17,853 bases of DNA from ECT2AJA-044 sp965658225 (GTDB lineage: Bacteria; Bacteroidota; Bacteroidia; Flavobacteriales; ECT2AJA-044), in NCBI GenBank assembly GCA_965658225.1, contig CBFHRK010000041.1, positions 1 to 17,853 on the forward strand, given 5' to 3'. Position 1 is the first letter of the stretch. Each line of letters starts with the position of its first letter. Below are positions 1 to 9,676 of this stretch, in pieces. The notes beneath the pieces were generated by a model, which did not search any database, had not been told where the DNA came from, and saw nothing but the letters and a program-made list of their open reading frames with translations. Position numbers and translations under genes: made by a program.

Positions 1-563
1 CCTTAATCATTGTATTCCAGCAAGAATTGCGGAAGTTTTTATTGATGATCGGTACAACGAGCTTTAGTAGCCGGCGGAATTTATTGCGTCAAATTGCCAA
101 TTTTAAAAAAGAGACTTCCGAGCATCGTACAGATGTAGATTCTATTGTTGAAGCTGCGAAAGATATGGCTGCCGAGAAAACAGGCGCCTTGATGGTAATT
201 ACCCGAAATTCTGAATTGGCGCAAATGGCGGATACGGGTGACGTGCTTAATGCGGAGTTGAGTAAAAGGCTACTAGAGAGCATTTTTGCTAAATCGAGTC
301 CGCTGCACGATGGCGCTGTCATCATACGCGAAGATCGAATTATTGCGGCGCGAGCCGTATTGCCCCCAACAGAAAGAAATAATGTACCGGCCCATTTTGG
401 CATGCGGCACAGAGCTGCTTTGGGCGTGAGTGAGCAAAGCGACGCATTAGTGGTTATCGTATCTGAAGAAACGGGTAAAATCAGCTATGCAGTAGGGGGT
501 GACCTTCGGGTGAATTTAGAGCCCATGGAGCTCCAGAAGCAACTCGAAAAAGACTTAAGGTAA
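1..563 (+). CDS. cdaA: Diadenylate cyclase (c-di-AMP synthase), 3' part
   Basis: Makes cyclic di-AMP from two ATP and belongs to the membrane-anchored CdaA/TIGR00159 type of the DisA_N family. The frame is open to the left edge: translating from base 3 gives LIIVFQQELRKFL, matching the family's VIFQPELR segment before the catalytic domain. The TTG at base 27 is therefore internal, and the true start with the expected N-terminal membrane helices lies outside the window. Both catalytic signatures are present: the DGA motif in SSPLHDGAVII (about bases 292-327) and the RHR motif in RHRAALGVSE (about 406-435). The stop is at 561-563 and a hairpin follows at once. The family commonly controls potassium, osmotic and cell-wall homeostasis; its role in this organism is inferred. 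No partner such as CdaR is visible inside the window. Identity is confident; only the N-terminus is missing. Confidence 0.93.
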   Translation, partial: LIIVFQQELRKFLLMIGTTSFSSRRNLLRQIANFKKETSEHRTDVDSIVEAAKDMAAEKTGALMVITRNSELAQMADTGDVLNAELSKRLLESIFAKSSPLHDGAVIIREDRIIAARAVLPPTERNNVPAHFGMRHRAALGVSEQSDALVVIVSEETGKISYAVGGDLRVNLEPMELQKQLEKDLR

Positions 564-564
564 A

Positions 565-598
565 AAGCCTCCCGAAAATTCGAGAGGCTTCTTTCTAT
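565..598. terminator. Bidirectional hairpin terminator between cdaA and the subtilase gene
   Basis: AAGCCTC at 565-571 pairs with GAGGCTT at 584-590, and the interior CGAA/TTCG can extend the stem past one mismatch. On the plus strand the stem is followed by the pyrimidine run CTTCTTTCT. On the minus strand it is followed by a run of five T (complement of 562-566). It starts two bases after the cdaA stop and lies about 22 bases past the stop of the convergent protease gene, so it suits both. Confidence 0.82.
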
Positions 599-612
599 AG
601 TGTCAAATCTAA

Positions 613-3600
613 TTATTGCTTTATCAAAGGCGATTGCCAGAAGTAGGAATCGTTGACGATTTGAATTTGGTACCATCCGGCCGATAGGCCGCTTAAACCT
701 AGTTCAAAACCATTTTTTAATGCAGTCTTGGAAACCACTTCGTTGGCGACTTTTTTTCCTGTAGCGTCGTATAAATAGAGAATCGCGTCCTCGTTTAAAT
801 CCGATCCGTCATACTGAAGGGTTACTTTTTCTGAGGCCGGTTGTGGGAAAAGGGTGATCGAATTGTGACTCAGTTCGCTTAGGCCAATCCCTTCAATGAT
901 TACGCTTTCTGTTTGTACTGAAGATCCACATGAATTAAATACGGTTAACTCAACCAAATACGTGTTGTTAATTGCAAACGTATGTACCGGATTATATTGA
1001 TCGGAGGTGTTTCCATCACCGAAATCCCAAAACAAGGAGTCAATATTACTCGGAGTTAATTGCGGCTGAAAAGATAGTACACCCGTATTGAAAACCGAAG
1101 TAGTAAAAGAAGCGTCCGCGGCGGCGGCTACGTTTATAGCCAATGAGCTTATAGCCGTTGGAATACCATTGTTCGCCGTAAGAAATACATCTTTTTGATT
1201 TGTTGAACTATAGACGACATCGTGTGGGCCCGGGCCTGAAGCAGTTGCTGGCGTTGCGCCTTGTCCAAAATCCCATTGATAGTTTTGGAATGAGCCACCC
1301 GAATTCTCAGTGAACGTAACCGTATCGCCCTCGCATATAACATTTGATGAAACGGCTAAATCCAGAGTGGGTAGAGGAGGGCCAATATTAATATTATCAA
1401 CGTATAAATTATTCCCATATCCACTTTTGGCAATAAATCGAATTTGAAAATCGGAAGGTCCAGAAAAGAATGAACTCAAGTCAAAATCGGAGCATACTGG
1501 AGCTGTTCCGCACCATTCATCTGAAGAAGAAGGGATGAAGGCCGAGGTTAGAAATGAAGGAACCGTGGCGAAATTCCCAGATCCGTCTTCTTCAAAAGAG
1601 GCAATGCGCAGCCAAGACTCACCACAATCTGTTGAAATGAACAGGGACATTGAATCGGTGCTGTTCGGGTTGTATCGGGCATAAGCATGTTGGAAGGATA
1701 TGTGAATTGGTGAAGTTCCATCATAGGCAAATAGAGGGGTTGTTAGCCAATCTTCTACTTCAATATTCGCGGCGGTAGTGTAGTCAAAATTATTTACTCC
1801 GGCCGCAAATGAACCTGTATTTCCCGAAGCAGCCCTTCGTTGCCATGTATAGTCATTGTCAGGGTTTGTAATCGTAAACTTATCTAAGGCATTCGCCGAT
1901 TCAAAATCTTCATAAAACGGAAGAGATTCGCCTCCTATGGTAATTGATGAAATAAATGTAGAATCGGTACCAATGCCATTGTCTACCAACAATCCTACGC
2001 TATAAACACCTACCGAATCGAACTGTACACTTATATTGTACGAGTTTGCATTAGTTCCGTTGACATAACTCCAACCAGTAGCAGGACTCACTCCCCAGTT
2101 AAATATGTTCGGTGCACCGGAAGATGTGTTTATGAATTCAATGATAGACCCAGGGCATACTGAATTCACATTTGTCGAAATCCCAGCAACTGGAGCCGAC
2201 GTGGGTGCTTGGATACTGAAGTCATCAAGCGAAATGTCCGATTCGAAGCCTGATCCCGTTTGCCCTCGAAAACGTATTGAAATCGTTTTTCCGGCATAGG
2301 GTACTAGTGTGAAATCAGCATAGTTCCACTGTGAACCCTGGTTACCAGCGATCGGACTAATCACATCTTCAAATAACTTTCCGTCGCTGATAATATCAAC
2401 GTGGAGGGTTCCCATATTGACTCCCGACATGTGGTACGCAAAAGAAAACTCAAAACTTCCAGAAGCGGGGACATCAAAACAAGGAGTCATAAGCATTCCT
2501 GAGTTTTCAAAACAACTAGAGGCCTCTAGATATAGATATCGCCCAGAAGCTGTGCCCGGATTAATATCCTGCGCAGGCCCAGTATTACTTGACGGCGTTG
2601 ATCCTGTATTCGTTCTCCAATCTATATCATCCAGAACGCCATTGTCCGGATTGTACCATCCGCCAGTTAACGAACAAACTTCTGCTCCACAATTACTGGA
2701 TGTTCCACAAGTGTTAAACGAACTAAGATTGTCTGACCACGGGATTAATTGAATTGTAGAATTGTAACCTATCGGGCGTGCTACAACAGTATCGTTGTAT
2801 TTATCTTGATCATCTAAATATTCATGATATGCTGTAATTTCAATAGGGTTAGTCGAGATAGCTATACTACTTTGAGCAAATGTATAATTCAATGTTGCGC
2901 CAGCAGGAAGGGTATCATGAACGAGCTCTGTGACCAAGGGATTTGAACCTACTTTATAGCTCAGGTTAAAACCATAGACCTCTTGATTTCCATTATTCGT
3001 TAGCCTCACTTCCAAATCGAAATTTGAAGAACTCCCACAAAGAGGAATAGGACCGTCATAAGGCGCTCGTATTTCAATGGATAAGTCTCGGTCAATATCA
3101 CAATTGATGTAACCGGCGGGCACAAAAAAAGCGTTTCTTCGTTCTCCTTTTCCGCCATTCGGTCCTACGGTTCTTATGGTGTAATAATAATCTTTTGATG
3201 GATCATGTGATAAAACTGCTCCACTGTTAGTGGAAAAAGTTCCCATCGATTCCATATGTGTAGTACCCAACCTCAATATTTCATAAGCTGCCGCACCAAC
3301 TACCGTATCCCAAGTAAAATAGATCGAATCAGGGCAAATAGAGCTCACTTGAAATCCTGTGGGCACATTGAAAACGGAATTCGTGCTATCGCTTTCGTCT
3401 GAAGCGCCTCCTCGTGAAACTCTAATTTTTACCTGGTCCGATCCTATGGTCGAAGAGGGGTTCCAATTGACATAACGCTGATTTGCGCTTGCCGTGCCAA
3501 TATTATTCCATGTAGCCCCATTGTCATCACTATAATCAATGGTAAATGAATTTGAAGTAGTCAACGCGTCCCAACGAATAGTTTCTGTCGATCCTGGTCT

Positions 3601-5553
3601 TAGAGCTTCTCCATTATTTGGGTAAGTCACTGTTATTTCATCATTTGTCTCAAAGTAATAAACAACCACGTATTCCTGTGGCCCAAATGGAACAGAAACT
3701 CCTGTTACATCAATAGTATAGGTCCCGGGAGTAGGGTTGTCAATTGTGACTTGTTCCGTATTGTTGATTGCGTCAACGCCTCGAGTCGCGGGCAAGTTTA
3801 AATTAGAAACTGTGGGTGTATTATCTAATACCCAAGGATCGAAAACCGTACCAGACGGGTCTGATAATTCTAATTGTAAGTCGTTTACTAATGGGTTCAA
3901 GGCAAAAGAGGCTCCTTCTTTGTCGTTCCAATACAAAAGGACTTTTAAACGCCCCGTACCGACAGGAACTTGAAGCGTATAGGATTCGCTATTTCCAGTT
4001 GAAAGAGTATCTTGATAGTATTGCTGGCCCAATAACTGGTCCATCGCTTTTTTCGCATTTACCCTTCCATACCCAAATCTAAAGTCCGGGCCAGAATTTC
4101 CTAGATCATCAGCTCCGTTGAGGACACAGGCTTTAATTAACGCGGAAATGGGATCTTGTTGATTATGGTTGTCCCTATAGGCTTGATACATTGTAGCTAA
4201 TACGCCGGAAACCCCTGGAGCTGACATGGAAGTCCCTGTAATTGTACTGTACGTATTGTCCGGATAAGTGGAATATACCGAGGTTCCAGTGCCTACCACA
4301 TCTGGCTTTAATCGACCATCACGAGCTGGACCGCGACTGCTGCTACCGGCTAAACCATCTGTATACGATACGTTTCCTACAACGATTCCATTTTTGGCTT
4401 GTTTGTGGCCTCCTGTGATATTTCCCCATCCGGTTACTCCATAACCACACGAGTTTGTCCCATTATTGCCGGAGCTAAAGACGTGCATTAGTGATGGATT
4501 ATTGTAAATAGTAATATCCGTAAAGCGCGCTCCAGTGTTATACCCTTGACACGATGTAGTCGTATTTCCCTGACCCCAAGAATTGTTCGTTATTCTCATG
4601 GCATGTTTTACATAGTGGGCGTCGGCACTGTCGATAACCTGGCTGTAACGATAACTATATGCAAAGGCACCTGCAGCTGCTCCTCGTGCATTTGGATCAA
4701 GGTTTCCAGCGCCTAAAATGGTCCCTGATACATGCGACGAGTGCGTTGATACGGCAAAAGAGTTATACTGATTATCGAATCGATTTTGATAATCTAAATG
4801 CCCTCCTAACTGTCCACCATCACCAACGCCTACAACTACCCCAGAGCCATCATAGCCTCCTAATTGTTCGCCTCCATTCTGATAGAAGTTTGTTCTGTGG
4901 TTCGTTCTGGCTCTGAAATTATCAGATTCTGGTTCTGTATTTATCGGGCTTAAAAAAATGAATTCTGGTAACGCAGCTAGATCATCAATCCGCTTAATAG
5001 GCAGGCGAACAATAAGTTCCCCACGATCTCTATTCTGATTTATAATAACTCCGCGTATTGAAGCTAAGGCGGAATTTAAAGAGGATGTACTCATTTCAGG
5101 ATACATGAGCACATCTACAGTAATCTGTTGATTCTCGATAGCATGAGGAGGGTAGTCTTTATTCGCAAGCTCCGGAGACAACTTGTACCTGCCTTTTTGA
5201 ATCATTACCCCGTCAATATTCCAACTTTCCAATAAGGACAAATCCAGATCCGAATTGAAAAGAGCCAAATAAGAATTGTCTGGAACATACGATTTTAGGT
5301 CAAGTCCGGCCATCAGCATTTCTTCCCGCATTTGTGCAGTCGGAAGCGTTTTAAAGTGAACAAGGCGGATGTAATGGCCATTTCTTAATTCTCCATCTTC
5401 ATATGGGTTTAAAAGAAATTCATTCAAGTTCTCTTGTATAACAAAAGTTCCCGATTTAAAATGAATCTGGTTCGCTATTGCCTGATTTTGAGCCTTTAAT
5501 GACCCAGTAGTAAAAAAGAACACCAATGTTAAAAGTGTAAAAACCTTCTTCAT
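613..5553 (-). CDS. Secreted S8 (subtilisin-family) serine protease with PKD-like modules and T9SS sorting domain
   Basis: Predicted extracellular or cell-surface serine endopeptidase, 1646 residues from ATG 5553; a TTG two codons upstream is less likely. Positions here count from that upstream TTG, so subtract 2 for the ATG numbering. The order is: signal peptide ending near LKAQ (about 24); a propeptide-like region (about 30-205) that looks like two related halves; the S8 domain (about 225-515); a beta-sandwich segment typical of S8 C-termini (about 515-640); fibronectin III-like and CARDB-like segments (about 730-930); jelly-roll/MAM-like modules (about 936-1115 and 1213-1393), each followed by PKD-like domains; and a C-terminal T9SS type A-like sorting domain (about 1567-1648). 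Catalytic residues are Asp247 in GVGDGG, His273 in THSSHVSGT, oxyanion Asn365 in SSGNNG and Ser444 in GTSMSAP. The usual HGTH is HSSH here. The domain content suggests degradation of external protein; the substrate is unknown. Confidence 0.92.
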   Translation of the reverse strand: MKKVFTLLTLVFFFTTGSLKAQNQAIANQIHFKSGTFVIQENLNEFLLNPYEDGELRNGHYIRLVHFKTLPTAQMREEMLMAGLDLKSYVPDNSYLALFNSDLDLSLLESWNIDGVMIQKGRYKLSPELANKDYPPHAIENQQITVDVLMYPEMSTSSLNSALASIRGVIINQNRDRGELIVRLPIKRIDDLAALPEFIFLSPINTEPESDNFRARTNHRTNFYQNGGEQLGGYDGSGVVVGVGDGGQLGGHLDYQNRFDNQYNSFAVSTHSSHVSGTILGAGNLDPNARGAAAGAFAYSYRYSQVIDSADAHYVKHAMRITNNSWGQGNTTTSCQGYNTGARFTDITIYNNPSLMHVFSSGNNGTNSCGYGVTGWGNITGGHKQAKNGIVVGNVSYTDGLAGSSSRGPARDGRLKPDVVGTGTSVYSTYPDNTYSTITGTSMSAPGVSGVLATMYQAYRDNHNQQDPISALIKACVLNGADDLGNSGPDFRFGYGRVNAKKAMDQLLGQQYYQDTLSTGNSESYTLQVPVGTGRLKVLLYWNDKEGASFALNPLVNDLQLELSDPSGTVFDPWVLDNTPTVSNLNLPATRGVDAINNTEQVTIDNPTPGTYTIDVTGVSVPFGPQEYVVVYYFETNDEITVTYPNNGEALRPGSTETIRWDALTTSNSFTIDYSDDNGATWNNIGTASANQRYVNWNPSSTIGSDQVKIRVSRGGASDESDSTNSVFNVPTGFQVSSICPDSIYFTWDTVVGAAAYEILRLGTTHMESMGTFSTNSGAVLSHDPSKDYYYTIRTVGPNGGKGERRNAFFVPAGYINCDIDRDLSIEIRAPYDGPIPLCGSSSNFDLEVRLTNNGNQEVYGFNLSYKVGSNPLVTELVHDTLPAGATLNYTFAQSSIAISTNPIEITAYHEYLDDQDKYNDTVVARPIGYNSTIQLIPWSDNLSSFNTCGTSSNCGAEVCSLTGGWYNPDNGVLDDIDWRTNTGSTPSSNTGPAQDINPGTASGRYLYLEASSCFENSGMLMTPCFDVPASGSFEFSFAYHMSGVNMGTLHVDIISDGKLFEDVISPIAGNQGSQWNYADFTLVPYAGKTISIRFRGQTGSGFESDISLDDFSIQAPTSAPVAGISTNVNSVCPGSIIEFINTSSGAPNIFNWGVSPATGWSYVNGTNANSYNISVQFDSVGVYSVGLLVDNGIGTDSTFISSITIGGESLPFYEDFESANALDKFTITNPDNDYTWQRRAASGNTGSFAAGVNNFDYTTAANIEVEDWLTTPLFAYDGTSPIHISFQHAYARYNPNSTDSMSLFISTDCGESWLRIASFEEDGSGNFATVPSFLTSAFIPSSSDEWCGTAPVCSDFDLSSFFSGPSDFQIRFIAKSGYGNNLYVDNINIGPPLPTLDLAVSSNVICEGDTVTFTENSGGSFQNYQWDFGQGATPATASGPGPHDVVYSSTNQKDVFLTANNGIPTAISSLAINVAAAADASFTTSVFNTGVLSFQPQLTPSNIDSLFWDFGDGNTSDQYNPVHTFAINNTYLVELTVFNSCGSSVQTESVIIEGIGLSELSHNSITLFPQPASEKVTLQYDGSDLNEDAILYLYDATGKKVANEVVSKTALKNGFELGLSGLSAGWYQIQIVNDSYFWQSPLIKQ

Positions 5554-5613
5554 AGTCAATCGTAGTTTTCGTTTGGGGATGGCTAATTTAATCTTTAAGT
5601 ACTTACCAAATTG

Positions 5614-6615
5614 TTAATAACGGTCTTCGAAAAAAGAACGGACTTGCTCGGAAGAAGGTTTGTTTTGAAGTGTAAAGCCCGTATTTCCTTCTCCGCCGGC
5701 CCTTTCGGGCCGATCGAACCACTTCCATAAAAATCCACCTGCGAAGGTGGGTCTATTCCACACCGATTCGTAAAGTCCCATGATACCCAAGGACTGAATT
5801 TCGGGATTGTATTCACCTTTATTTCCCGAATCCCACGGCTCTGTTAATGCGCCCGTCACAGACCGATAGCCGTACTCTGTAAACAGTATAGGTAGGTCAA
5901 ATGGTTCAACGTATCGCTCTAAATCAAATATTATCTCGTCCCATGCGCGCTCCACATCAACTTGTTTAGGCTTTTTTTTCAGCGAAATCGGGAAGTACGC
6001 GTCTACTCCAAAATAATCGAGTCGTGCCCAGAAAGGGATTAAGTTGTAGGAATCCCAATTCGATGCATAGGTAATGGGACCCTTATATACGGTCCGGACA
6101 GAGTCGATTAACCCATTCCAGTATTCGGGTCGAGCCGCAGCAAACGCATCCAACTCCGTGCCAATAATGAAAAGATCCGCACGTTCGTCTTGAGCTACTT
6201 GGGCGAATGCCAATACATAGTCTCCATAGGAAGCTTCAAGCTTTTTCCAATCGTCTTCCTTTTTAAAGCCCCAGCGACCTGTATATACTCCATTCATAAT
6301 CCACAACTGAGGTTTTATAGCTACTTGATAGCCCAGAACCTTTGCGTTTTTCGCCAATTCGCGAATACCTTCAGGGGTTTCTCCAGCCCATTGCCGGTCA
6401 CTGTTGAAATACACAGTTGGTTCGTTTTCTTTTGCGAAACCAAAAGGAATTAAGCAAATCCAATTAGCTTGAATTTGATCCACAGATTTCAACGTTTCTT
6501 TTTCGGGAACCTCGCGGCTCGAAACCCACGCAACACCGTGAATTTTTTTGGCGTTTGGTCCATCTTGACCCTGAAGTAAGAAGGGTATCAGAATAGCGAA
6601 TAGAACGTGTTTCAT
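5614..6615 (-). CDS. Exported GH113-like glycoside hydrolase (TIM barrel)
   Basis: A 333-residue protein with a short N-terminal hydrophobic segment (about residues 3-15), which suggests export. The body looks like a (beta/alpha)8 glycoside hydrolase of the GH113 beta-mannanase-like group. Candidate acid/base is Glu154 in IGTELD at the end of a hydrophobic strand. Candidate nucleophile is Glu247 in LFTEYGYRS, also at a strand end. Other supporting segments are KPQLWI (about 101-106), YASNWD (about 183-188), YFGVDAYFP and the C-terminal GGFLWKWFD. Its ATG overlaps the stop of the upstream DUF1579-like gene (ATGA, bases 6612-6615), so the two are probably translationally coupled. The protease gene follows 61 bases after its stop. 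The real substrate could be mannan or another beta-linked glycan; family membership is read from motifs only. Confidence 0.78.
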   Translation of the reverse strand: MKHVLFAILIPFLLQGQDGPNAKKIHGVAWVSSREVPEKETLKSVDQIQANWICLIPFGFAKENEPTVYFNSDRQWAGETPEGIRELAKNAKVLGYQVAIKPQLWIMNGVYTGRWGFKKEDDWKKLEASYGDYVLAFAQVAQDERADLFIIGTELDAFAAARPEYWNGLIDSVRTVYKGPITYASNWDSYNLIPFWARLDYFGVDAYFPISLKKKPKQVDVERAWDEIIFDLERYVEPFDLPILFTEYGYRSVTGALTEPWDSGNKGEYNPEIQSLGIMGLYESVWNRPTFAGGFLWKWFDRPERAGGEGNTGFTLQNKPSSEQVRSFFEDRY

Positions 6616-7139
6616 TCTTTCCTCATGTAAATCCCATAAAACAGGGTCGTCCCAGTTTCAAAATCCCTCGTTGCGCGCCAGCTTTGAATAACGTCACCGT
6701 TCGACAACGGAGTAAAGGTCATGAGGTAATGCAAAGTTCCTAGCGAGTCCTGTTGCTCTGCTTTGAATACCAGCTTTGTTTCGACCCAATGTCCTTTGAA
6801 ATGAATTGTTGATCCCCATTCGTCTACCCACGTTTGGAACCAGCGGTTTGTATTTGGGTCATAGGAATTATAACTCTTTCCTTTTCCTCCTGTACTTGAA
6901 GTCCAATTCTCCGATAATACACATCCTTTTAGAATAAGCTGAACATTATTGGTACCGACTTGATTTCCTAAAGTGTCGTATACATTCCAATCACCAACCC
7001 AAAATCGGAATTGCTCAAAACCTTCTGAATCACAGGGCCCTGCTATTGGCTCATTTATTTGATTCTCTTCTTGCGCCAGCACACTCAAAGATGAAAAGAG
7101 TACACCGATTATTAGGACTTGGAAAAATGAGTGCCTCAT
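6612..7139 (-). CDS. Exported DUF1579-like protein
   Basis: A 175-residue protein with a clear signal peptide: MRHSFF, a hydrophobic core, and a cut expected after SVLAQ (about residue 23). The mature part contains FRFWVGDWNVYD (about 44-55), GCVLSENW (about 72-79), YDPNTNRWFQTWVDEWGS and a closing GTTLFYGIYMRK strand. This pattern resembles the small beta-barrel proteins annotated as DUF1579 or calycin-like, which have no firmly assigned biochemical role. It is the first gene of the minus-strand block and overlaps the GH113-like gene by four bases, so the two exported proteins are probably made together. The 52-base gap to the divergent deacetylase gene shows no clear -7 box for either gene. 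Function unknown; a ligand-binding role is only a guess from the fold. Confidence 0.72.
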   Translation of the reverse strand: MRHSFFQVLIIGVLFSSLSVLAQEENQINEPIAGPCDSEGFEQFRFWVGDWNVYDTLGNQVGTNNVQLILKGCVLSENWTSSTGGKGKSYNSYDPNTNRWFQTWVDEWGSTIHFKGHWVETKLVFKAEQQDSLGTLHYLMTFTPLSNGDVIQSWRATRDFETGTTLFYGIYMRKE

Positions 7140-7191
7140 CGAACAACAATTTATCTAATTTAGGCAATCCAAAAAGAAACCCCTTTTGATT

Positions 7192-9675
7192 ATGCGTATA
7201 AAGCTCCTTTGTTTTCTAATAGCTTTTAGTCTTATAAATGACAAACTTATCGCCCAAGAACATAGGACCGATTTAAATTCAAGTGAAATACGACTCGCTA
7301 TTGAAAAATTCGGCCATTTAGGACGAGTACTTTATTTGGCTGCTCATCCCGATGATGAGAATACGAGACTCATTGCCTACCTCGATAATGGTGCGTATAT
7401 GAGAACGGCTTACCTGTCACTCACTCGTGGTGACGGAGGGCAAAACCTAATAGGAACCGAGAAAGGAGCTGAATTAGGACTCATCCGAACACAGGAACTA
7501 TTAGAGGCTCGAAAAATTGATCGAGGAGAGCAATTCTTTACGCGCGCCGTTGATTTTGGCTATTCCAAAAACCCTGACGAAACATTTTCCATTTGGAATA
7601 AAGAGGAAGTATTAGCCGATGCAGTTCGTGTAATCCGACAGTTCAAGCCCGATGTAATTGTCACCCGTTTTCCTCCAAACTCTCGAGCTGGACACGGACA
7701 TCACACGGCCTCGGCTATGATAGCCGAATTAGCCATTGATGCAGCAGCCGACAAGTCCTTTATGCCGGAAGAACTGGGCGATTTACCCATTCACGATGTC
7801 AGAAGATTATATTGGAATACCAGCCCGTGGTGGTTTCGAGACTTACCCGACCGTATTGCTGCTGGAGATGAGAAAATCATAAGCGTAGATGTAGGTGAAT
7901 ACAACCCGATGATGGGTCAAAGCTTTACAGAAACTGCAGCGGAAAGTAGGTCCATGCATAAGAGTCAGGGCTTTGGATCAGGAAAAGGACGCGGTGAGCA
8001 GCTTGAATACCTTGAGTACATGAAAGGGGATATGGTTACGAACGGAGATTTAATGCAGGGTATTCCGCGAACATGGTCTGAATTAAAAAAGGGTAACCTA
8101 ATTCACGATCAATGGGAACAAGTATGTGTTGACTTTGACCCAGCAAACCCGCAAGGCAGTGTACCCTCTTTAATTGAATTGAGAAAGACATTACTTAGTA
8201 GTGGAGTGGAGTACACAGATTTCAATTTCAAACTAAACGAACTCGACCGAATAATTCTCGCCTGTTCGGGTATTTATGCCGAGGCCATTGCCAATGTCTA
8301 TTCAAGTGCTCCGGGTGAAGAAATTGAGATTCGCTGTTCTGTAGTGAAACGAAGTGATATTGAGATCTCCTACAGAATTAATTCGGACCAATATTCATCT
8401 GAGGGAGCTTCATTGGAAAACAATGTGCAGCGCTTTGACACTCTAAACGTGGAGGCTCCAAATAGTTATTCCGACCCCTATTGGTTACGTAAAAGATACA
8501 AGGGTATGTTCCAAGTCGATGATCCCAATATGATTGGTCGGCCCGAGTCCTTCCCGGCTCTTTCCATTGATTTTGAATTTGCCATTGATGGCCAAAGAAT
8601 TCCTTTTTCAACACCTGTTGAATACAAATGGACAGATCGTGTACGCGGTGAACTTTACCGGCCAATGAACGTGTTGCCAGCGGTTACAGCAACCTTTACC
8701 GAGGCTAATTATATATTTACCACGTCCGATCCTCGAATGGTCGAAATTATCGCTAAAAACCACTCGAACACGGAACAAACGGTAACAATAGAACCCTGTT
8801 TTCACAACGAATGGTCGTCGCGACCTCCTCGGTCGGAAATCACCCTTCCTGCCGGAGGCAGCGAGAAAAGAATCAAGTTCGAAATCACACCGAGCAAAGG
8901 GGCTACGGATGATTTTCTTAGCGCATTGGTAATGATGGAGTCTGATACGCTCACCACTGGGTTTTCGGAAATCGATCACGAGCATATAGAAATCCAAACT
9001 ATTTTACCCGATAATGCAGCACGAGCTGTTCGTATTGAAGTTGAAACAAAAGGGTCGCGCGTTGGCTATATCATGGGAGCAGGAGACGACGTACCGGCCG
9101 GATTAGCACAACTGGGCTATGAAGTAGTCTTGATAAACGAAGAAAATATATCTGCACTCGACTTGAGTGAATTTCAAGCGATCGTTGCCGGAGTCCGTGC
9201 GTACAACACACTTGATTGGTTGAAATATCAAAAAGATCAACTCATGGAGTACGTTGAAAATGGTGGAAACTACATCGTGCAATACAACACCAATAGGGGA
9301 GTAGACCCGGCTGATATGGGTCCGTATGCTTTTGATTTGAGCAGAACACGTGTGACAGATGAAAATGCAAAAGCAACGCTTCTGCTCCCAAAACACCCTA
9401 TTTTCAATACGCCGAATAAATTGAATGAGGCCGATTTCGAAGGTTGGGTGCAAGAACGCGGACTCTATTTTCCAGAAAATTGGAGCAAAGAGTATGAAGC
9501 TTTGATCAGCTGGTCTGATCCGGGCGAAGAGGCCGCCGAAGGATCCTTGATTGTTGCTAAGCATGGCGAAGGGGCTTTCGTGTACACTGGAATTTCTTTC
9601 TTCCGAGAAATACCGGCAGGCGTTCCCGGTGCTTTTCGTTTATTAGCCAATATTATTAGCTACGATCCTAAATAA
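7192..9675 (+). CDS. Exported PIG-L/LmbE-family deacetylase with glutamine-amidotransferase-like C-terminus
   Basis: An 827-residue protein starting at ATG 7192; a TTG two codons earlier is less likely. It opens with a signal peptide (MRIKLLCFLIAFS... ending near LIAQ, about residue 22). Residues about 43-250 form a zinc-dependent PIG-L/LmbE deacetylase domain with AHPDDE (His52, Asp55) and a downstream GHGHH element (His168-His171) supplying the other metal ligand. Residues about 500-600 look like an immunoglobulin-like NEW3-type sandwich. Residues about 624-735 (GYIMGAGDD, GYEVVLI, FQAIVAGVRAYNT) resemble a class I glutamine-amidotransferase/ThuA-like Rossmann fold, but I see no Cys nucleophile. 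The family removes acetyl groups from N-acetylglucosamine-like sugars. It lies one base upstream of the small membrane gene and then the symporter, so a role in processing an amino-sugar compound before uptake is plausible but inferred. Confidence 0.87.
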   Translation: MRIKLLCFLIAFSLINDKLIAQEHRTDLNSSEIRLAIEKFGHLGRVLYLAAHPDDENTRLIAYLDNGAYMRTAYLSLTRGDGGQNLIGTEKGAELGLIRTQELLEARKIDRGEQFFTRAVDFGYSKNPDETFSIWNKEEVLADAVRVIRQFKPDVIVTRFPPNSRAGHGHHTASAMIAELAIDAAADKSFMPEELGDLPIHDVRRLYWNTSPWWFRDLPDRIAAGDEKIISVDVGEYNPMMGQSFTETAAESRSMHKSQGFGSGKGRGEQLEYLEYMKGDMVTNGDLMQGIPRTWSELKKGNLIHDQWEQVCVDFDPANPQGSVPSLIELRKTLLSSGVEYTDFNFKLNELDRIILACSGIYAEAIANVYSSAPGEEIEIRCSVVKRSDIEISYRINSDQYSSEGASLENNVQRFDTLNVEAPNSYSDPYWLRKRYKGMFQVDDPNMIGRPESFPALSIDFEFAIDGQRIPFSTPVEYKWTDRVRGELYRPMNVLPAVTATFTEANYIFTTSDPRMVEIIAKNHSNTEQTVTIEPCFHNEWSSRPPRSEITLPAGGSEKRIKFEITPSKGATDDFLSALVMMESDTLTTGFSEIDHEHIEIQTILPDNAARAVRIEVETKGSRVGYIMGAGDDVPAGLAQLGYEVVLINEENISALDLSEFQAIVAGVRAYNTLDWLKYQKDQLMEYVENGGNYIVQYNTNRGVDPADMGPYAFDLSRTRVTDENAKATLLLPKHPIFNTPNKLNEADFEGWVQERGLYFPENWSKEYEALISWSDPGEEAAEGSLIVAKHGEGAFVYTGISFFREIPAGVPGAFRLLANIISYDPK

Positions 9676-9676
9676 A

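Noticed and set aside
2105..4916. Plus-strand frames of 64-111 codons within the protease gene
   Set aside because: No signal peptide or family motif; explained as antisense shadows of the long minus-strand gene.
7140..7191. Divergent promoter pair between the DUF1579-like gene and the deacetylase gene
   Set aside because: Promoters must act nearby, but the best matches to TAnnTTTG on either strand have missing bases or poor spacing, so I list no site.
8378..9650. Several minus-strand frames of 60-150 codons inside the deacetylase gene
   Set aside because: They are antisense to a gene with clear domains, show no family motifs and have compositions expected of shadow frames.
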